13,286 nucleotides of DNA from QYQL01 sp041674265 (lineage in GTDB: Bacteria > Verrucomicrobiota > Verrucomicrobiia > Chthoniobacterales > Terrimicrobiaceae), in the NCBI GenBank assembly GCA_041674265.1, contig JBAYWC010000074.1:1-13286 (forward strand). The letters are read 5' to 3'. Shown piece by piece: positions 1 through 7,561 of the stretch. Positions within the stretch are counted from its first letter, which is position 1, and every line of letters begins with the position of its first letter. Both the position numbers and the translations under genes were made by a program. A model generated the notes under the pieces. That model had not been told where the DNA came from, ran no database searches, and was given only the letters and a program-made list of their open reading frames with translations.

Positions 1-559
1 CCTCTCGCCGTTTCACCCAAACCAACCAGGTTCCCATCAGAAGCATTATCCCCAGCAGGGAAACCAAGGGCCAGACCTGTTCGTGTGCCGCAGGGAACCA
101 GCCCGGATAATAGCAGCCGACCAGAAACAGGGTGGTGACCCGCAGGATGTTCACTGCCAGCAAAATCACGGACCCGATCACCGCCCCTGCAATGCGCAAT
201 CCCCATGGAGCCGGAAAGGCCAGCACGGCGGCGCACAACAGCCAGCAGAAATACAGGCCGGAGCATTTTGTCTTCACTTCCAGAATGGCTTCCGATCCCC
301 TGAAAAGCGTTGCCCCGGAGACAACGGAATCCCCGCCTGCAAAAACGGACAATATCCGATGAGCCAACTCCGCGCTCCGGACCGCCTCCCACTCCAAAAG
401 CGACTGGTAGGCCGGAGTCAGCGAGAGGAGGCAGAAGAAGAGCACAAGCCCCGCAAATTTTCCCGCATACAGAAGAACCGGCTTCTTTGTCTCATACCAC
501 ACGGAAAGGACCCCGCGCGATGGCGTGCTTGCCCGCTTCCGCGCGTGTGTCTTTTTCAT
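1..559 (-). CDS. Exosortase/archaeosortase-family membrane transpeptidase, C-terminus cut by window edge
   Basis: Translating the minus strand from ATG 559-557 gives 186 residues open to the window edge. An in-frame TGA lies immediately upstream of this ATG, so it is the most upstream start possible in this frame. After a basic N-terminus (KKTHARKR), several hydrophobic helices follow. The three residues expected of the exosortase active site appear in order and in typical contexts: Cys99 in KCSGLYF, Arg140 in NILRVTTLF and His159 in AAHEQVW. Exosortases are multi-pass inner-membrane enzymes that recognise PEP-CTERM-like C-terminal sorting signals, cleave them and transfer the protein to an envelope or exopolysaccharide partner. 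The short form resembles the stand-alone 180-200 aa exosortases (XrtH-like) rather than the long EpsI-fused forms, but I cannot fix the subtype. No PEP-CTERM protein or polysaccharide gene is in the window. The family call is strong; the substrate is unknown. Confidence 0.88.
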   Translation of the reverse strand, partial: MKKTHARKRASTPSRGVLSVWYETKKPVLLYAGKFAGLVLFFCLLSLTPAYQSLLEWEAVRSAELAHRILSVFAGGDSVVSGATLFRGSEAILEVKTKCSGLYFCWLLCAAVLAFPAPWGLRIAGAVIGSVILLAVNILRVTTLFLVGCYYPGWFPAAHEQVWPLVSLLGIMLLMGTWLVWVKRRE

Positions 560-568
560 TCAGCACGC

Positions 569-595
569 GGTATAGGATGCCCTTTCGCGGGTCAA
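569..595 (-). promoter_or_regulatory. Possible promoter for the exosortase gene
   Basis: On the minus strand TTGACC (590-595) is followed by TATACC (569-574), with a 15-bp spacer. This would place transcription initiation within about 10 nt of the ATG at 559, giving a very short leader. The gene lies 85 bp beyond the E2 stop on the same strand, so it could instead be read through from the dehydrogenase operon. The spacer is shorter than the usual 17 bp, so this is weak. Confidence 0.25.
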
Positions 596-644
596 GCTAC
601 TTGTCCCGGAGCAGACCACCCAATTGAAATACCGGGGAACGGTC

Positions 645-1838
645 CTACAACTGCTCCGGTCCTTCCAGCAACTCCGCGACGCGCTTGAGCAGGCGTCCGG
701 CGGCACCTCCGTCGAGCACGCGGTGGTCGAAGCTGAGGGTGAACTGGGCTTCGACGACGGGGATGAATTCTTCGATGGCCGGATTCCAGAACGGCACGGT
801 TCGCCCGACCCCCATGCCGATCAGCAGGGTTTGCTCCGGCAGCGGGATGGGCGTCGCGAGCGTGAGCCCGAATGTTCCGTAGTTCGTGACCGTGGCGATC
901 GAGCCCCCGGTATCCCCGGCAGGGAGCCTCCGCTGGCGGGCGAGTTCGACCAGGCGATTGTAACGCGGCACAAGGCCATCGAGCGGATATTGGTCGGCGT
1001 TTCTGATCACCGGCACCATCACGCCATCCTCGGCCTCGACGGCAAATCCGATATCCACCGATGGCGGATGGACGATGCGTTCGCCGATCAGGCGTCCGGC
1101 GGGCGCGCTGTTCTCCCCGAGGGCAATGGCAAGGGCCCGCAGGGTGTAGAGGGCCGGCCCGGGTTTCAAGGGATGCTTTTTCCGGTGGGCGAGAAGGTTG
1201 TCGAGCGTGATGGGGCGGAACACGGTGGCCAGCGGACGCGACCAGCTCCGGATCATGGCATCGGCAACGGCTTTGCGCATCGGCGAGGCGGGCGTGGTTT
1301 TGTTCCGCTCGATGCCCGCCATGAAGCGTTCGAGATCTTCGATCGTGACCCGGCCACCGGCACCACTGCCCGGAATGCCCGAGAGATCCGACATGCGCAA
1401 GCCAAGTTCCGCCATGCGGGCCTTCATCCGTGGAGAGAGGTAACTGGCCCCGCCCGCGTGGGCCGGGACCGGCAGGCCGCCCTTGACCGTCGGCTCGACG
1501 GCGGCTGGAGGCGCGGGCTTTTCGGCGCGTTTTTTTTCGGCGCGTTTGGTCTTTGGCTGATCGTCTTCCTCGAGTCCCAGCCGCCGGGCATCCTCGCTGG
1601 TGACTTCGATATAGCCGAGCACCGCTCCCACCGGATAGCTCTGTCCGGGTTCGGCAAGAATCTGGCCGAGCGTGCCGGAACACGGCGCGGTCACACCCAT
1701 GACAGCCTTGTTGGTCTCGACCTCGATCAGGTCCGCATCCGCGTGGACCGTGTCGCCTTCCTTGAACAAAACCCTGACGATGGTTGCCTCGGCAATGGAT
1801 TCGCCAAGCTGCGGCATGAGTATGGGAGCTAGAGCCAT
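645..1838 (-). CDS. pdhC: Dihydrolipoamide acyltransferase, E2 of a 2-oxo acid (probably pyruvate) dehydrogenase complex
   Basis: The 397-aa product has the complete E2 architecture. An N-terminal lipoyl domain (about 1-80) carries the lipoylated lysine as Lys44 in VETNKAVM. A Lys/Ala/Pro-rich linker (about 92-120) follows. Next is a peripheral-subunit-binding domain (about 131-174, from SYLSPRMKARMAELGL to the GAGGRVTIEDL turn), and then the acyltransferase core (about 185-397) ending with the catalytic motif DHRVLDGG (His372, Asp376). E2 transfers the acyl group from lipoamide to CoA and forms the structural core of the complex. The gene starts 6 bp after the E1-beta stop, so the three genes form an operon. 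There is one lipoyl domain, within the normal range. Whether the substrate is pyruvate or branched-chain 2-oxo acids cannot be decided from sequence alone; pyruvate is preferred from the compact A-B-C gene order. No Shine-Dalgarno sequence is visible. Confidence 0.93.
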   Translation of the reverse strand: MALAPILMPQLGESIAEATIVRVLFKEGDTVHADADLIEVETNKAVMGVTAPCSGTLGQILAEPGQSYPVGAVLGYIEVTSEDARRLGLEEDDQPKTKRAEKKRAEKPAPPAAVEPTVKGGLPVPAHAGGASYLSPRMKARMAELGLRMSDLSGIPGSGAGGRVTIEDLERFMAGIERNKTTPASPMRKAVADAMIRSWSRPLATVFRPITLDNLLAHRKKHPLKPGPALYTLRALAIALGENSAPAGRLIGERIVHPPSVDIGFAVEAEDGVMVPVIRNADQYPLDGLVPRYNRLVELARQRRLPAGDTGGSIATVTNYGTFGLTLATPIPLPEQTLLIGMGVGRTVPFWNPAIEEFIPVVEAQFTLSFDHRVLDGGAAGRLLKRVAELLEGPEQL

Positions 1839-1844
1839 GGGACG

Positions 1845-2813
1845 TTAGATATTTAACAGTCTGCGGGACACCTCGGCAATCGCGGAGGCAGTCGGGCGGT
1901 GGACGGACCAGAGATCGGGGTGATAGGGAACGGGGGTGTCCTTGGCACTGAGGCGCTGGGGGGCGACGTCCAGAAGGCCGAATCCCTCGCTCGTGACCCG
2001 CGCGATCACCTCGGCCGCGACCCCTCCCCACGGCCATTCCTCGCTCACGCAGAGCAGCCGTCCGGTCCGGGCGACCGAGGCAAGCACCGTGTCCGTGTCC
2101 AGGGGCTTGACCGTGCGGAGATCGACGATTTCGATCTCGTATCCATCGGCGGCCAGCTCGGTGGCCGCGGCAAGGGATTCGTGCAGCATCGCGCCGTGTG
2201 TGACAATCGTGGCATCGCGACCCGCGCGGGCCAGACGGGCCTTGCCAACCGGCAAAACGCTTTCCGGGAGGCGTTCGGATTTGAGGTGGTAATACAGGAA
2301 CTTGTGCTCGCAGAAGATGACCGGATCATCGAGGGCCACCGCCTCGAGCAGCATGCTGTAAGCGTCCTCGACCGTCGCAGGCGTCATCACCACAAGACCC
2401 GGATAATGGGCATAAAGAGCCTCCATGCTTTGGCTGTGGAACGGACCGCCGCCGGATGTTCCGCCGGACGGCAGGCGCACCACAATCGGGCACGGAACCC
2501 CGGTGCGATAATACAGGGTCGCGGCATGGTTCACGATCTGGTTGAACCCGCAGGTCGAAAAATCGGCGAACTGCATTTCCACGATCGGACGCATCCCCTC
2601 GATCGCCGCGCCGACCGCCATGCCGATGATCGCGTCCTCGCTCAGGGGAGCATCAAAAACCCTGCCGGGAAATTCCTTCGCAAGATTTTTGGTGGCCTTG
2701 AAGGCTCCACCGAAATTTCCGATATCCTGTCCGTAAAGAAAGACCCGCGGATCGTCCGCGAGGGCTTTTTCCTGTGCGAGCCGGATGGCTTCCAGATACG
2801 TGATGCTGCTCAT
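1845..2813 (-). CDS. pdhB: 2-oxo acid (probably pyruvate) dehydrogenase E1 component, beta subunit
   Basis: The 322-aa protein matches the transketolase-like pyrimidine-binding plus C-terminal domain of E1-beta. Visible hallmarks are the start MSSITYLEAIRLAQEKAL, YGQDIGNFGGAFKATKNL, APLSEDAIIGMAVGAAIEG (Glu59 is the expected thiamine-diphosphate-activating glutamate), EMQFADFSTCGFNQIVNHAA and GGPFHSQSMEAL (His126). With E1-alpha it makes the heterotetramer that decarboxylates the 2-oxo acid on thiamine diphosphate and reductively acylates the lipoyl group of E2. The start ATG overlaps the E1-alpha stop as ATGA, which implies coupled translation. Length is normal for the family. Confidence 0.95.
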   Translation of the reverse strand: MSSITYLEAIRLAQEKALADDPRVFLYGQDIGNFGGAFKATKNLAKEFPGRVFDAPLSEDAIIGMAVGAAIEGMRPIVEMQFADFSTCGFNQIVNHAATLYYRTGVPCPIVVRLPSGGTSGGGPFHSQSMEALYAHYPGLVVMTPATVEDAYSMLLEAVALDDPVIFCEHKFLYYHLKSERLPESVLPVGKARLARAGRDATIVTHGAMLHESLAAATELAADGYEIEIVDLRTVKPLDTDTVLASVARTGRLLCVSEEWPWGGVAAEVIARVTSEGFGLLDVAPQRLSAKDTPVPYHPDLWSVHRPTASAIAEVSRRLLNI

Positions 2814-3826
2814 GCTCCCGCGTATCGCTCGGCAAACTCGGGTTTCGAATATGCCATCCAGTCATCCTCCTCCGGATTCGGCCCGGGTTCGAGACGGACT
2901 TTGTCCAACGTCGAGTTGACCTCTTCTTCCGCTTCCTTCCGCCAGGCGGAGGTTTCGGCGTCTGAGGCCCATTTTCTGGCGATGATGTGGTCCTTCGCAA
3001 GAAGCAGGCAGTCGCGTCCGACAGGCGCCGCTTTCAAGGCGGGATCGACATAGCGGGCGTCATCATGTTCCCCGTGACCGACAAGCCGGAGAAGGTCCCC
3101 CACGACAAGCTGGGGTCCCCCCCCCTCCCGGGCCGCCCTCACGGCCTTGCGGAGGGTGAGAAGGCATTGTTCGAGATCTGTTCCATCGACTTTGTGGCCG
3201 GCCACTCCATACCCCACCGCCTTGTCCAGCAGATCGCGGCAGGCGAACTGGCGGGCATTCGGCGTCGAGTAGGCGTATCGGTTGTTGGCCACCACCAGGA
3301 CCAGCGGAAGCTTTTCCACCGCGGCCGCATTGAGGCCTTCGTGGAACGCGCCGGTTGATGTGCCCCCGTCGCCGAGGCAGGTCGCTCCGACGATCCCGAT
3401 TTCGCCTTTCATCCGCCTCGCCAGCAAAGCGCCGGAAACCGCCGGTATCATCGCCCCCAAATGGCTGATCATCGCATAGTATCCTTCGCGCGGCCTGCCG
3501 CGGTGGATGTTCCCGTCACGGCCCCTCATGGGACCCAATTGGGAACCGAGATACGTTCGCAAGGTATCGAGAACCGTGTCGCCGAATGCCATGCGTCCGG
3601 CCTGGTCACGGATCAGCGGGGCAAAGATGTCGCCCTTCCGCAGGTGCAGCCCCACCGAAACACTCAGAGCCTCCTGGCCCCGGCCCAAGAAAACCCCCCC
3701 CTTGATCATCCCTCCCCGATAAAGACTCGCCAGCTTCTCCTCCAGCACACGCGCCAGGAGCATCACGCGAAAGGCTTTGATAAACTCGGCGCTGGAAACA
3801 GTCGCGTCCTCCTCGGGTGTTGGCAT
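2810..3826 (-). CDS. pdhA: 2-oxo acid (probably pyruvate) dehydrogenase E1 component, alpha subunit
   Basis: From the ATG at 3826 the product is 338 aa, beginning MPTPEEDATVSSAEF. The frame can be extended to an ATG at 3883, but that would add a phenylalanine/leucine-rich leader encoded by the AT-rich promoter-like segment, so I reject the longer start. Family features are GRGQEALSV (48-56), IRDQAGRMAFG (72-82), GRDGNIH (102-108), the thiamine-diphosphate motif from GDGGTSTGAFHEG (152-164) to NN (181-182), and the C-terminal RLVGHGEHDDARYVDP loop. This subunit binds ThDP/Mg and carries the E2-interacting loop. It is the first gene of the E1-alpha, E1-beta, E2 operon. The GHGEHDD loop and overall length also resemble branched-chain 2-oxo acid dehydrogenase E1-alpha, so substrate is not certain. 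Two G runs (8 and 9 nt) lie in the coding strand. Confidence 0.92.
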   Translation of the reverse strand: MPTPEEDATVSSAEFIKAFRVMLLARVLEEKLASLYRGGMIKGGVFLGRGQEALSVSVGLHLRKGDIFAPLIRDQAGRMAFGDTVLDTLRTYLGSQLGPMRGRDGNIHRGRPREGYYAMISHLGAMIPAVSGALLARRMKGEIGIVGATCLGDGGTSTGAFHEGLNAAAVEKLPLVLVVANNRYAYSTPNARQFACRDLLDKAVGYGVAGHKVDGTDLEQCLLTLRKAVRAAREGGGPQLVVGDLLRLVGHGEHDDARYVDPALKAAPVGRDCLLLAKDHIIARKWASDAETSAWRKEAEEEVNSTLDKVRLEPGPNPEEDDWMAYSKPEFAERYAGA

Positions 3827-3940
3827 TAGGAAAAGTAATAAATAAAAAAAAGCGGGTTCCTGCAACAACTTCGTTTCACGCATCGGGACAAAATATCAGC
3901 GGCCATGTATTGACCGAGGTGATACACTTCCCGCAACGTT
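3827..3940. promoter_or_regulatory. Divergent intergenic region between the dehydrogenase operon and the lipoprotein gene
   Basis: This 114-bp region must supply promoters in both directions. The part next to E1-alpha (3829-3851) is almost purely A/T in an otherwise GC-rich window. Read on the minus strand it gives TATTTA/TTATTA -10-like hexamers with TTGCAG (3860-3865) upstream at 15 to 18 bp. On the plus strand TTGACC (3910-3915) is a good -35, but no convincing -10 follows before the ATG at 3941. A strong Shine-Dalgarno-like GAGGTGAT (3916-3923) sits too far (17 nt) from that ATG to be clearly functional. Assignments are tentative. Confidence 0.4.
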
Positions 3941-4702
3941 ATGAAACTCAGCGGCAGCCCCATGACATCCGCGGCTATCCGCGCGCGCAAAGCGACAGCC
4001 ATTGCGGGGCTCGTTTGGCGGTTTTCCTGTGGCGGAATTTTTCTCCTGGCAGCGTGCAGACCGTCGCCGGATATTCCTCCCCTCCCCCCGAAGCAACCGG
4101 TCCCCACCACGGCTCCGGCCACCAATATGGTCCCGATTCCCGAGGAATTCCTGTCGCCCTCCCCGGTCAAATCCGTCCTGCCCAGGGTGGTTTTCGCGAC
4201 GTCCGATTTTCAGGTCACCACACAACATGGCATCCGGGGCATCCGTGCCGGTGAAGCGCTGAATTTCCTCCGCGAGGAGGGGGGGGATTATGTCGTCGAA
4301 TATGGCGGGCAGGAGTTTCAAAAAAACCAATCCTACTTTGCGGCGACCTATGTGGAACCCGCCCGTCCGGACCCGACGCCGTTCGCCGGCGAGCCAACCC
4401 CGGTGGCAAAGCCCGCTTCCCCGGAACCGCTTCTTCCCGATGAGCCGCCATTGGGCGGCCCCGTTCCCGCAGACGACCCGGCATTGGTTGCCGGGGAAAA
4501 GAAAGTCGACGACCTGACCGATTCGATCCGCACATTGAACCGGCAAATCCGATCCGCCCAGGACGAGTTGGACATGAAACGGGCTTCCGGTGGGGAAAAA
4601 CTCTCGCCGCAGGAAATCAAGAATGCCGCACGCGCCATTCAGAAATTGAAGGCCAAGCGGGACCAACTCGGCGGGCAATTGACCGAAATGGGAAAGCCCT
4701 GA
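3941..4702 (+). CDS. Putative lipoprotein of unknown function with Pro-rich linkers and C-terminal coiled coil
   Basis: The 253-aa product has a lipoprotein-type N-terminus: basic residues (Arg13, Arg15, Lys17), a hydrophobic stretch and the lipobox LAAC with Cys39 (GIFLLAACRPS). The start may be residue 8 (ATG at 3962), which would give a more usual signal length. After the Cys comes a Pro/Thr-rich linker (about 41-80). A small predicted beta-type domain (about 84-137; FQVTTQHGIRGIRAGEAL, then YVVEYGGQEFQKNQSYFAATY) could be SH3-like. A second Pro/Ala/Glu-rich linker (138-185) and a charged heptad-like helix (about 187-250) follow. The layout suggests an envelope-anchored adaptor that binds or spaces another component. 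I do not recognise a named family. It is 78 bp upstream of the helicase on the same strand; cotranscription is possible but functionally unexplained. Confidence 0.75.
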   Translation: MKLSGSPMTSAAIRARKATAIAGLVWRFSCGGIFLLAACRPSPDIPPLPPKQPVPTTAPATNMVPIPEEFLSPSPVKSVLPRVVFATSDFQVTTQHGIRGIRAGEALNFLREEGGDYVVEYGGQEFQKNQSYFAATYVEPARPDPTPFAGEPTPVAKPASPEPLLPDEPPLGGPVPADDPALVAGEKKVDDLTDSIRTLNRQIRSAQDELDMKRASGGEKLSPQEIKNAARAIQKLKAKRDQLGGQLTEMGKP

Positions 4703-4780
4703 GGGCGCGTCCCATTTCTTCAATGCCACATTCCAAACACAACCCGTGACGCCGGGGGACTTCAGAGTTAGTCTCCTGCC

Positions 4781-6478
4781 ATGAACAAGCAGAAATTTTC
4801 CGATCTGGGGTTGTCGCCCGAGGTCTTGAAGGCGGTCGGCGACCTCGGCTTCGAGGAGCCCGCCCCGATCCAGTTGGCCGCGATTCCGGTGCTGCTCGCG
4901 GGGCATGACGTGGTCGGCCAATCCATGACCGGCTCCGGAAAAACCGCCGCATTCGGCATCCCGGCGATCGAACTCTGCCGGGCATCCGACCGCTCGGTGC
5001 AGGTGCTCATTCTCTGCCCCACACGCGAATTGGCGACCCAGGTGGCGGACGAGATCCACAAGCTTTCCTCCCACAAGAAGGGCCTCCATGCTGTTCCCAT
5101 CTATGGTGGCGCGTCCTATGAACGGCAGTTCTACGAGCTGAAGAAAGGCGTCCAGATCGTGATCGGAACCCCCGGCCGCCTCATGGACCACATGGACCGG
5201 GGCACGCTGGCGCTCGACAAGGTGAAAATGGTCATTCTGGACGAGGCGGACCGCATGCTCGACATGGGGTTTCGCGACGATATCGAAAAAATCCTCCAGG
5301 CGACACCGAGGGAACGCCAGACGGTTTTCTTCTCCGCCACCGTGTCCAAGCAGATCCGGGAACTGATCGGACGCCATTCCCGGTCCCCGAAGTCGGTCAG
5401 CATCCAGCAGAAGGAAGTCACCGTTCCCACCGTCGAACAATGGTATTACGAAACTCCCCAACGGATGAAGTTCGAGGCCCTTCTCCGGTTGGTCGATTAT
5501 CATGGCTACAAGCTCGGGATCATTTTTTGCAACACCCAGCGCATGGTCGATGAACTGGCGGACGACCTGATCGCCCAAGGATTCTCCGCGGACCGGCTCC
5601 ACGGCGGGATCGCTCAGGCGCAGCGGACGCGGGTGATGAACAAATTCAAAAAGGCGGAGTTCGAGTTCCTCGTGGCGACGGACGTCGCCGCGCGCGGCAT
5701 CGATGTCGAGGACCTGGAACTCGTGGTGAATTTCGACCTGCCCTACGATGCCGAGGACTACGTGCATCGGATCGGACGCACAGGCCGCGCCGGGAGGAAA
5801 GGAATGGCGGTGACCTTCGTCTCCGGACGGGACATCTACAAGCTCCAGTATATCGAGAAGTTCACGCGGACAAAAATCCGCCGCGGAACGATTCCCACCG
5901 CCGGAGAGGTCGAGGAACGGAAAGTGGAGTCGCTCCTGGATCAGGTCCGGGAGGTCCTTAATCGCGGAAACCTCTCCACCACCCAGGTGGATCGCCTCTT
6001 GGAGGAGGGATTCAGTTCCACCGACATTGCCGCCTCGCTTTTCGTATTGCTCGGCGGACCGGAATCCCACCCGGCACCTGCGGACACCGCCCCGGCTGCA
6101 AAAAAATCTCATCCGCCCACCGCCGAACAGCCGCCCTCTCTCCGTCCTCCAGCCAGAGGCATGCAATGGGTCCGCCTCAGCGTGGGACGGGAAAGCCGGG
6201 TCACACCCAGAGATATCGTCTCGCTGCTGGAAGACTCCTTGGGATTGCCAGCCCGTTCGGTCGGGATCATTGACATTTCCATCGGTCAATCCTTCGCCCA
6301 AGTCGCAGATCAATACTTGGATATTCTCAAGCAGGGTTCACGGAAAATCGAAATTCAAGACGGACATGTCGATATTTCTCTCGTCCCGGTTCAGCGAAAA
6401 GAACGCGATTTCGCTCCCAAAAAGCGCCCGGAAAATCAAAAATACGAGAAAAATAAATACCGTAAAAACAAGTATTAA
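4781..6478 (+). CDS. DEAD-box ATP-dependent RNA helicase with DbpA-type RNA-binding domain
   Basis: All motifs of a DEAD-box helicase are visible in the 565-aa product: F-x17-Q motif (Phe6, Gln31), Walker A SMTGSGKT (48-55), PTRELA (80-85), GTPGRL (129-134), DEAD (154-157), SAT (185-187), IIFCNTQR (247-254), VATDVAARGIDV (298-309) and HRIGRTGR (329-336). After the two RecA-like domains (to about 365) and a helical segment (380-425) comes a Pro/Ala linker. It is followed by an RRM-like DbpA/CsdA domain (about 461-537, starting MQWVRLSVGRES) and a Lys/Tyr-rich basic tail ending KNKYRKNKY. Such enzymes remodel rRNA during ribosome assembly, often at low temperature (DeaD/CsdA, DbpA). Length lies between DbpA (about 457 aa) and DeaD (about 629 aa), so I give no symbol. 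The last 60 bp are much more A/T-rich than the rest. It converges with the ribosome-assembly GTPase gene obg. Confidence 0.95.
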   Translation: MNKQKFSDLGLSPEVLKAVGDLGFEEPAPIQLAAIPVLLAGHDVVGQSMTGSGKTAAFGIPAIELCRASDRSVQVLILCPTRELATQVADEIHKLSSHKKGLHAVPIYGGASYERQFYELKKGVQIVIGTPGRLMDHMDRGTLALDKVKMVILDEADRMLDMGFRDDIEKILQATPRERQTVFFSATVSKQIRELIGRHSRSPKSVSIQQKEVTVPTVEQWYYETPQRMKFEALLRLVDYHGYKLGIIFCNTQRMVDELADDLIAQGFSADRLHGGIAQAQRTRVMNKFKKAEFEFLVATDVAARGIDVEDLELVVNFDLPYDAEDYVHRIGRTGRAGRKGMAVTFVSGRDIYKLQYIEKFTRTKIRRGTIPTAGEVEERKVESLLDQVREVLNRGNLSTTQVDRLLEEGFSSTDIAASLFVLLGGPESHPAPADTAPAAKKSHPPTAEQPPSLRPPARGMQWVRLSVGRESRVTPRDIVSLLEDSLGLPARSVGIIDISIGQSFAQVADQYLDILKQGSRKIEIQDGHVDISLVPVQRKERDFAPKKRPENQKYEKNKYRKNKY

Positions 6479-6482
6479 TTAC

Positions 6483-7484
6483 CTATATTTCAATTGATTG
6501 AAATATTTTATCAAGACCAGTTTTTTCCAGTGCTGAGATTTCGACCACCCGAACTTTGGGATAGTTGCGTTTGAAGGATTTCCTGTATTCTGCTGAATCT
6601 GCGATGTCAGCCTTGTTCGCGATGACAGCAAATGGCTTTTTCAGCAAGGTCGGATCGTAGAGACCGAGTTCTTTGCGGAGGGATTGGTAATCGGAGATGG
6701 GATCGCGGCCTTCGCTGCCAGCCATATCGAGGACGAAGAGGAGCATTTTGCAGCGGATGATATGGCGGAGGAACTCGTGTCCGAGGCCTTTGTTTTCGTG
6801 GGCTCCATCGATGATGCCGGGAATATCGGCGACGGTGATGCGGTGGTATTCCGCGAGATCGACGACGCCGAGGACAGGATGCAGGGTGGTGAAGGGGTAA
6901 GGAGCGGTCTTGGGATGGGCGGCGGAGATGGCCCCCAGCAGGGTGGACTTCCCGGCATTGGGATATCCGACCAAGCCCACGTCGGCGATGGTGCGGAGTT
7001 CGAGGTAAAACCAACCTTCCTCCCCCGGATAGCCTTTGGTGTGCTGGCGGGGAACCCTGTTGGTGGAGCTTTTGAAATGGGTGTTCCCCTTGCCGCCATC
7101 TCCGCCCTTGCAGAGGAGAAACTGCTGTCCGTCCTCAGTCAGGTCGGCAATGGCCTCTTCCTCGACCGGTTCGCCCGGCTGTTGGCCGGCGCGATGGATG
7201 ATCGTGCCGACAGGAACTTTCACAATGGTTGGTCCGGAGTTCCGGCCATGTTTGTTTTTTCCTTTGCCATGCGCGCCCCGGCCCGAGCGGACAAGGGGCT
7301 CGAAGAAAAGCGCGACGAGGTTGTCGGTGTCGTGATCGGCCTGCAGGATGATGTCCCCCCCGTTTCCCCCGTCGCCGCCATCCGGTCCCCCGTGGGGGAT
7401 GAATTTTTCCCGGCGGAAGCTGCAGCACCCGTTTCCCCCGTCCCCAGCCTTGGCGTGAATGCGAATCTGGTCAACGAATCTCAT
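6483..7484 (-). CDS. obg: Obg/CgtA family ribosome-assembly GTPase
   Basis: The 333-aa protein starts with the glycine-rich Obg fold (MRFVDQIRIHAKAGDGGNGC, GGPDGGDGGNGGDIIL, KGGDGGKGN; residues 1-160). The G domain follows, with G1 GYPNAGKS (173-180), the G2 region around YPFTT (196-200), G3 DIPG (220-223), G4 NKAD (290-293) and G5 SAL (317-319). It ends soon after the G domain, so there is no C-terminal OCT/TGS extension, as in many Gram-negative Obg proteins. Obg binds the 50S subunit late in assembly and links GTP/ppGpp levels to growth. It is the last gene of the nuoD-EIIA-argS-coaE-obg series, 77 bp after coaE; rpmA and rplU, common obg neighbours, are absent. No Shine-Dalgarno sequence precedes the ATG. 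Confidence 0.97.
   Translation of the reverse strand: MRFVDQIRIHAKAGDGGNGCCSFRREKFIPHGGPDGGDGGNGGDIILQADHDTDNLVALFFEPLVRSGRGAHGKGKNKHGRNSGPTIVKVPVGTIIHRAGQQPGEPVEEEAIADLTEDGQQFLLCKGGDGGKGNTHFKSSTNRVPRQHTKGYPGEEGWFYLELRTIADVGLVGYPNAGKSTLLGAISAAHPKTAPYPFTTLHPVLGVVDLAEYHRITVADIPGIIDGAHENKGLGHEFLRHIIRCKMLLFVLDMAGSEGRDPISDYQSLRKELGLYDPTLLKKPFAVIANKADIADSAEYRKSFKRNYPKVRVVEISALEKTGLDKIFQSIEI
6485..6506. terminator. Inverted repeat at the convergent helicase/obg ends, possible terminator
   Basis: ATATTTCAA (6485-6493) and TTGAAATAT (6498-6506) form a perfect 9-bp stem with a TTGA loop. It lies 7 bp after the helicase stop and overlaps the last codons of obg. On the plus strand it is followed by a short T run (6507-6509). 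The stem is A/T-rich and therefore weak, but it is placed where a terminator for the helicase transcript is expected. Confidence 0.4.
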
Positions 7485-7561
7485 GATTGGGCAAGGGTGC
7501 TTGAGATCGGACCGCGCGTCGAATGAAAAGGATTCCCGGCGAATGCCAGGCGGAGTGTTTC

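Noticed and set aside
376..382. Residues 376-382 of ArgS (MKTRSGE) instead of canonical KMSKS, considered as a damaged active site
   Set aside because: Many arginyl-tRNA synthetases, including well-studied ones, lack a canonical KMSKS, so this is normal for the family. Numbers here are protein residues.
83..688. Plus-strand open frames over the left 690 bases
   Set aside because: The minus strand encodes an exosortase with its catalytic Cys/Arg/His; the plus-strand products have low-complexity composition and no recognisable domain.
592..2037. A 481-codon minus-strand frame overlapping E2 and E1-beta in another frame
   Set aside because: It is an Arg/Gly/Pro-rich shadow of the E2 and E1-beta genes, which carry the real motifs.
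3824..3883. Longer E1-alpha start at 3883
   Set aside because: It would translate the A/T-rich promoter-like segment into a Phe/Leu-rich leader not found in E1-alpha proteins.
3896..6313. An 805-codon minus-strand frame antisense to the lipoprotein and helicase
   Set aside because: Same cause; the plus-strand helicase has every family motif and the antisense product has none.
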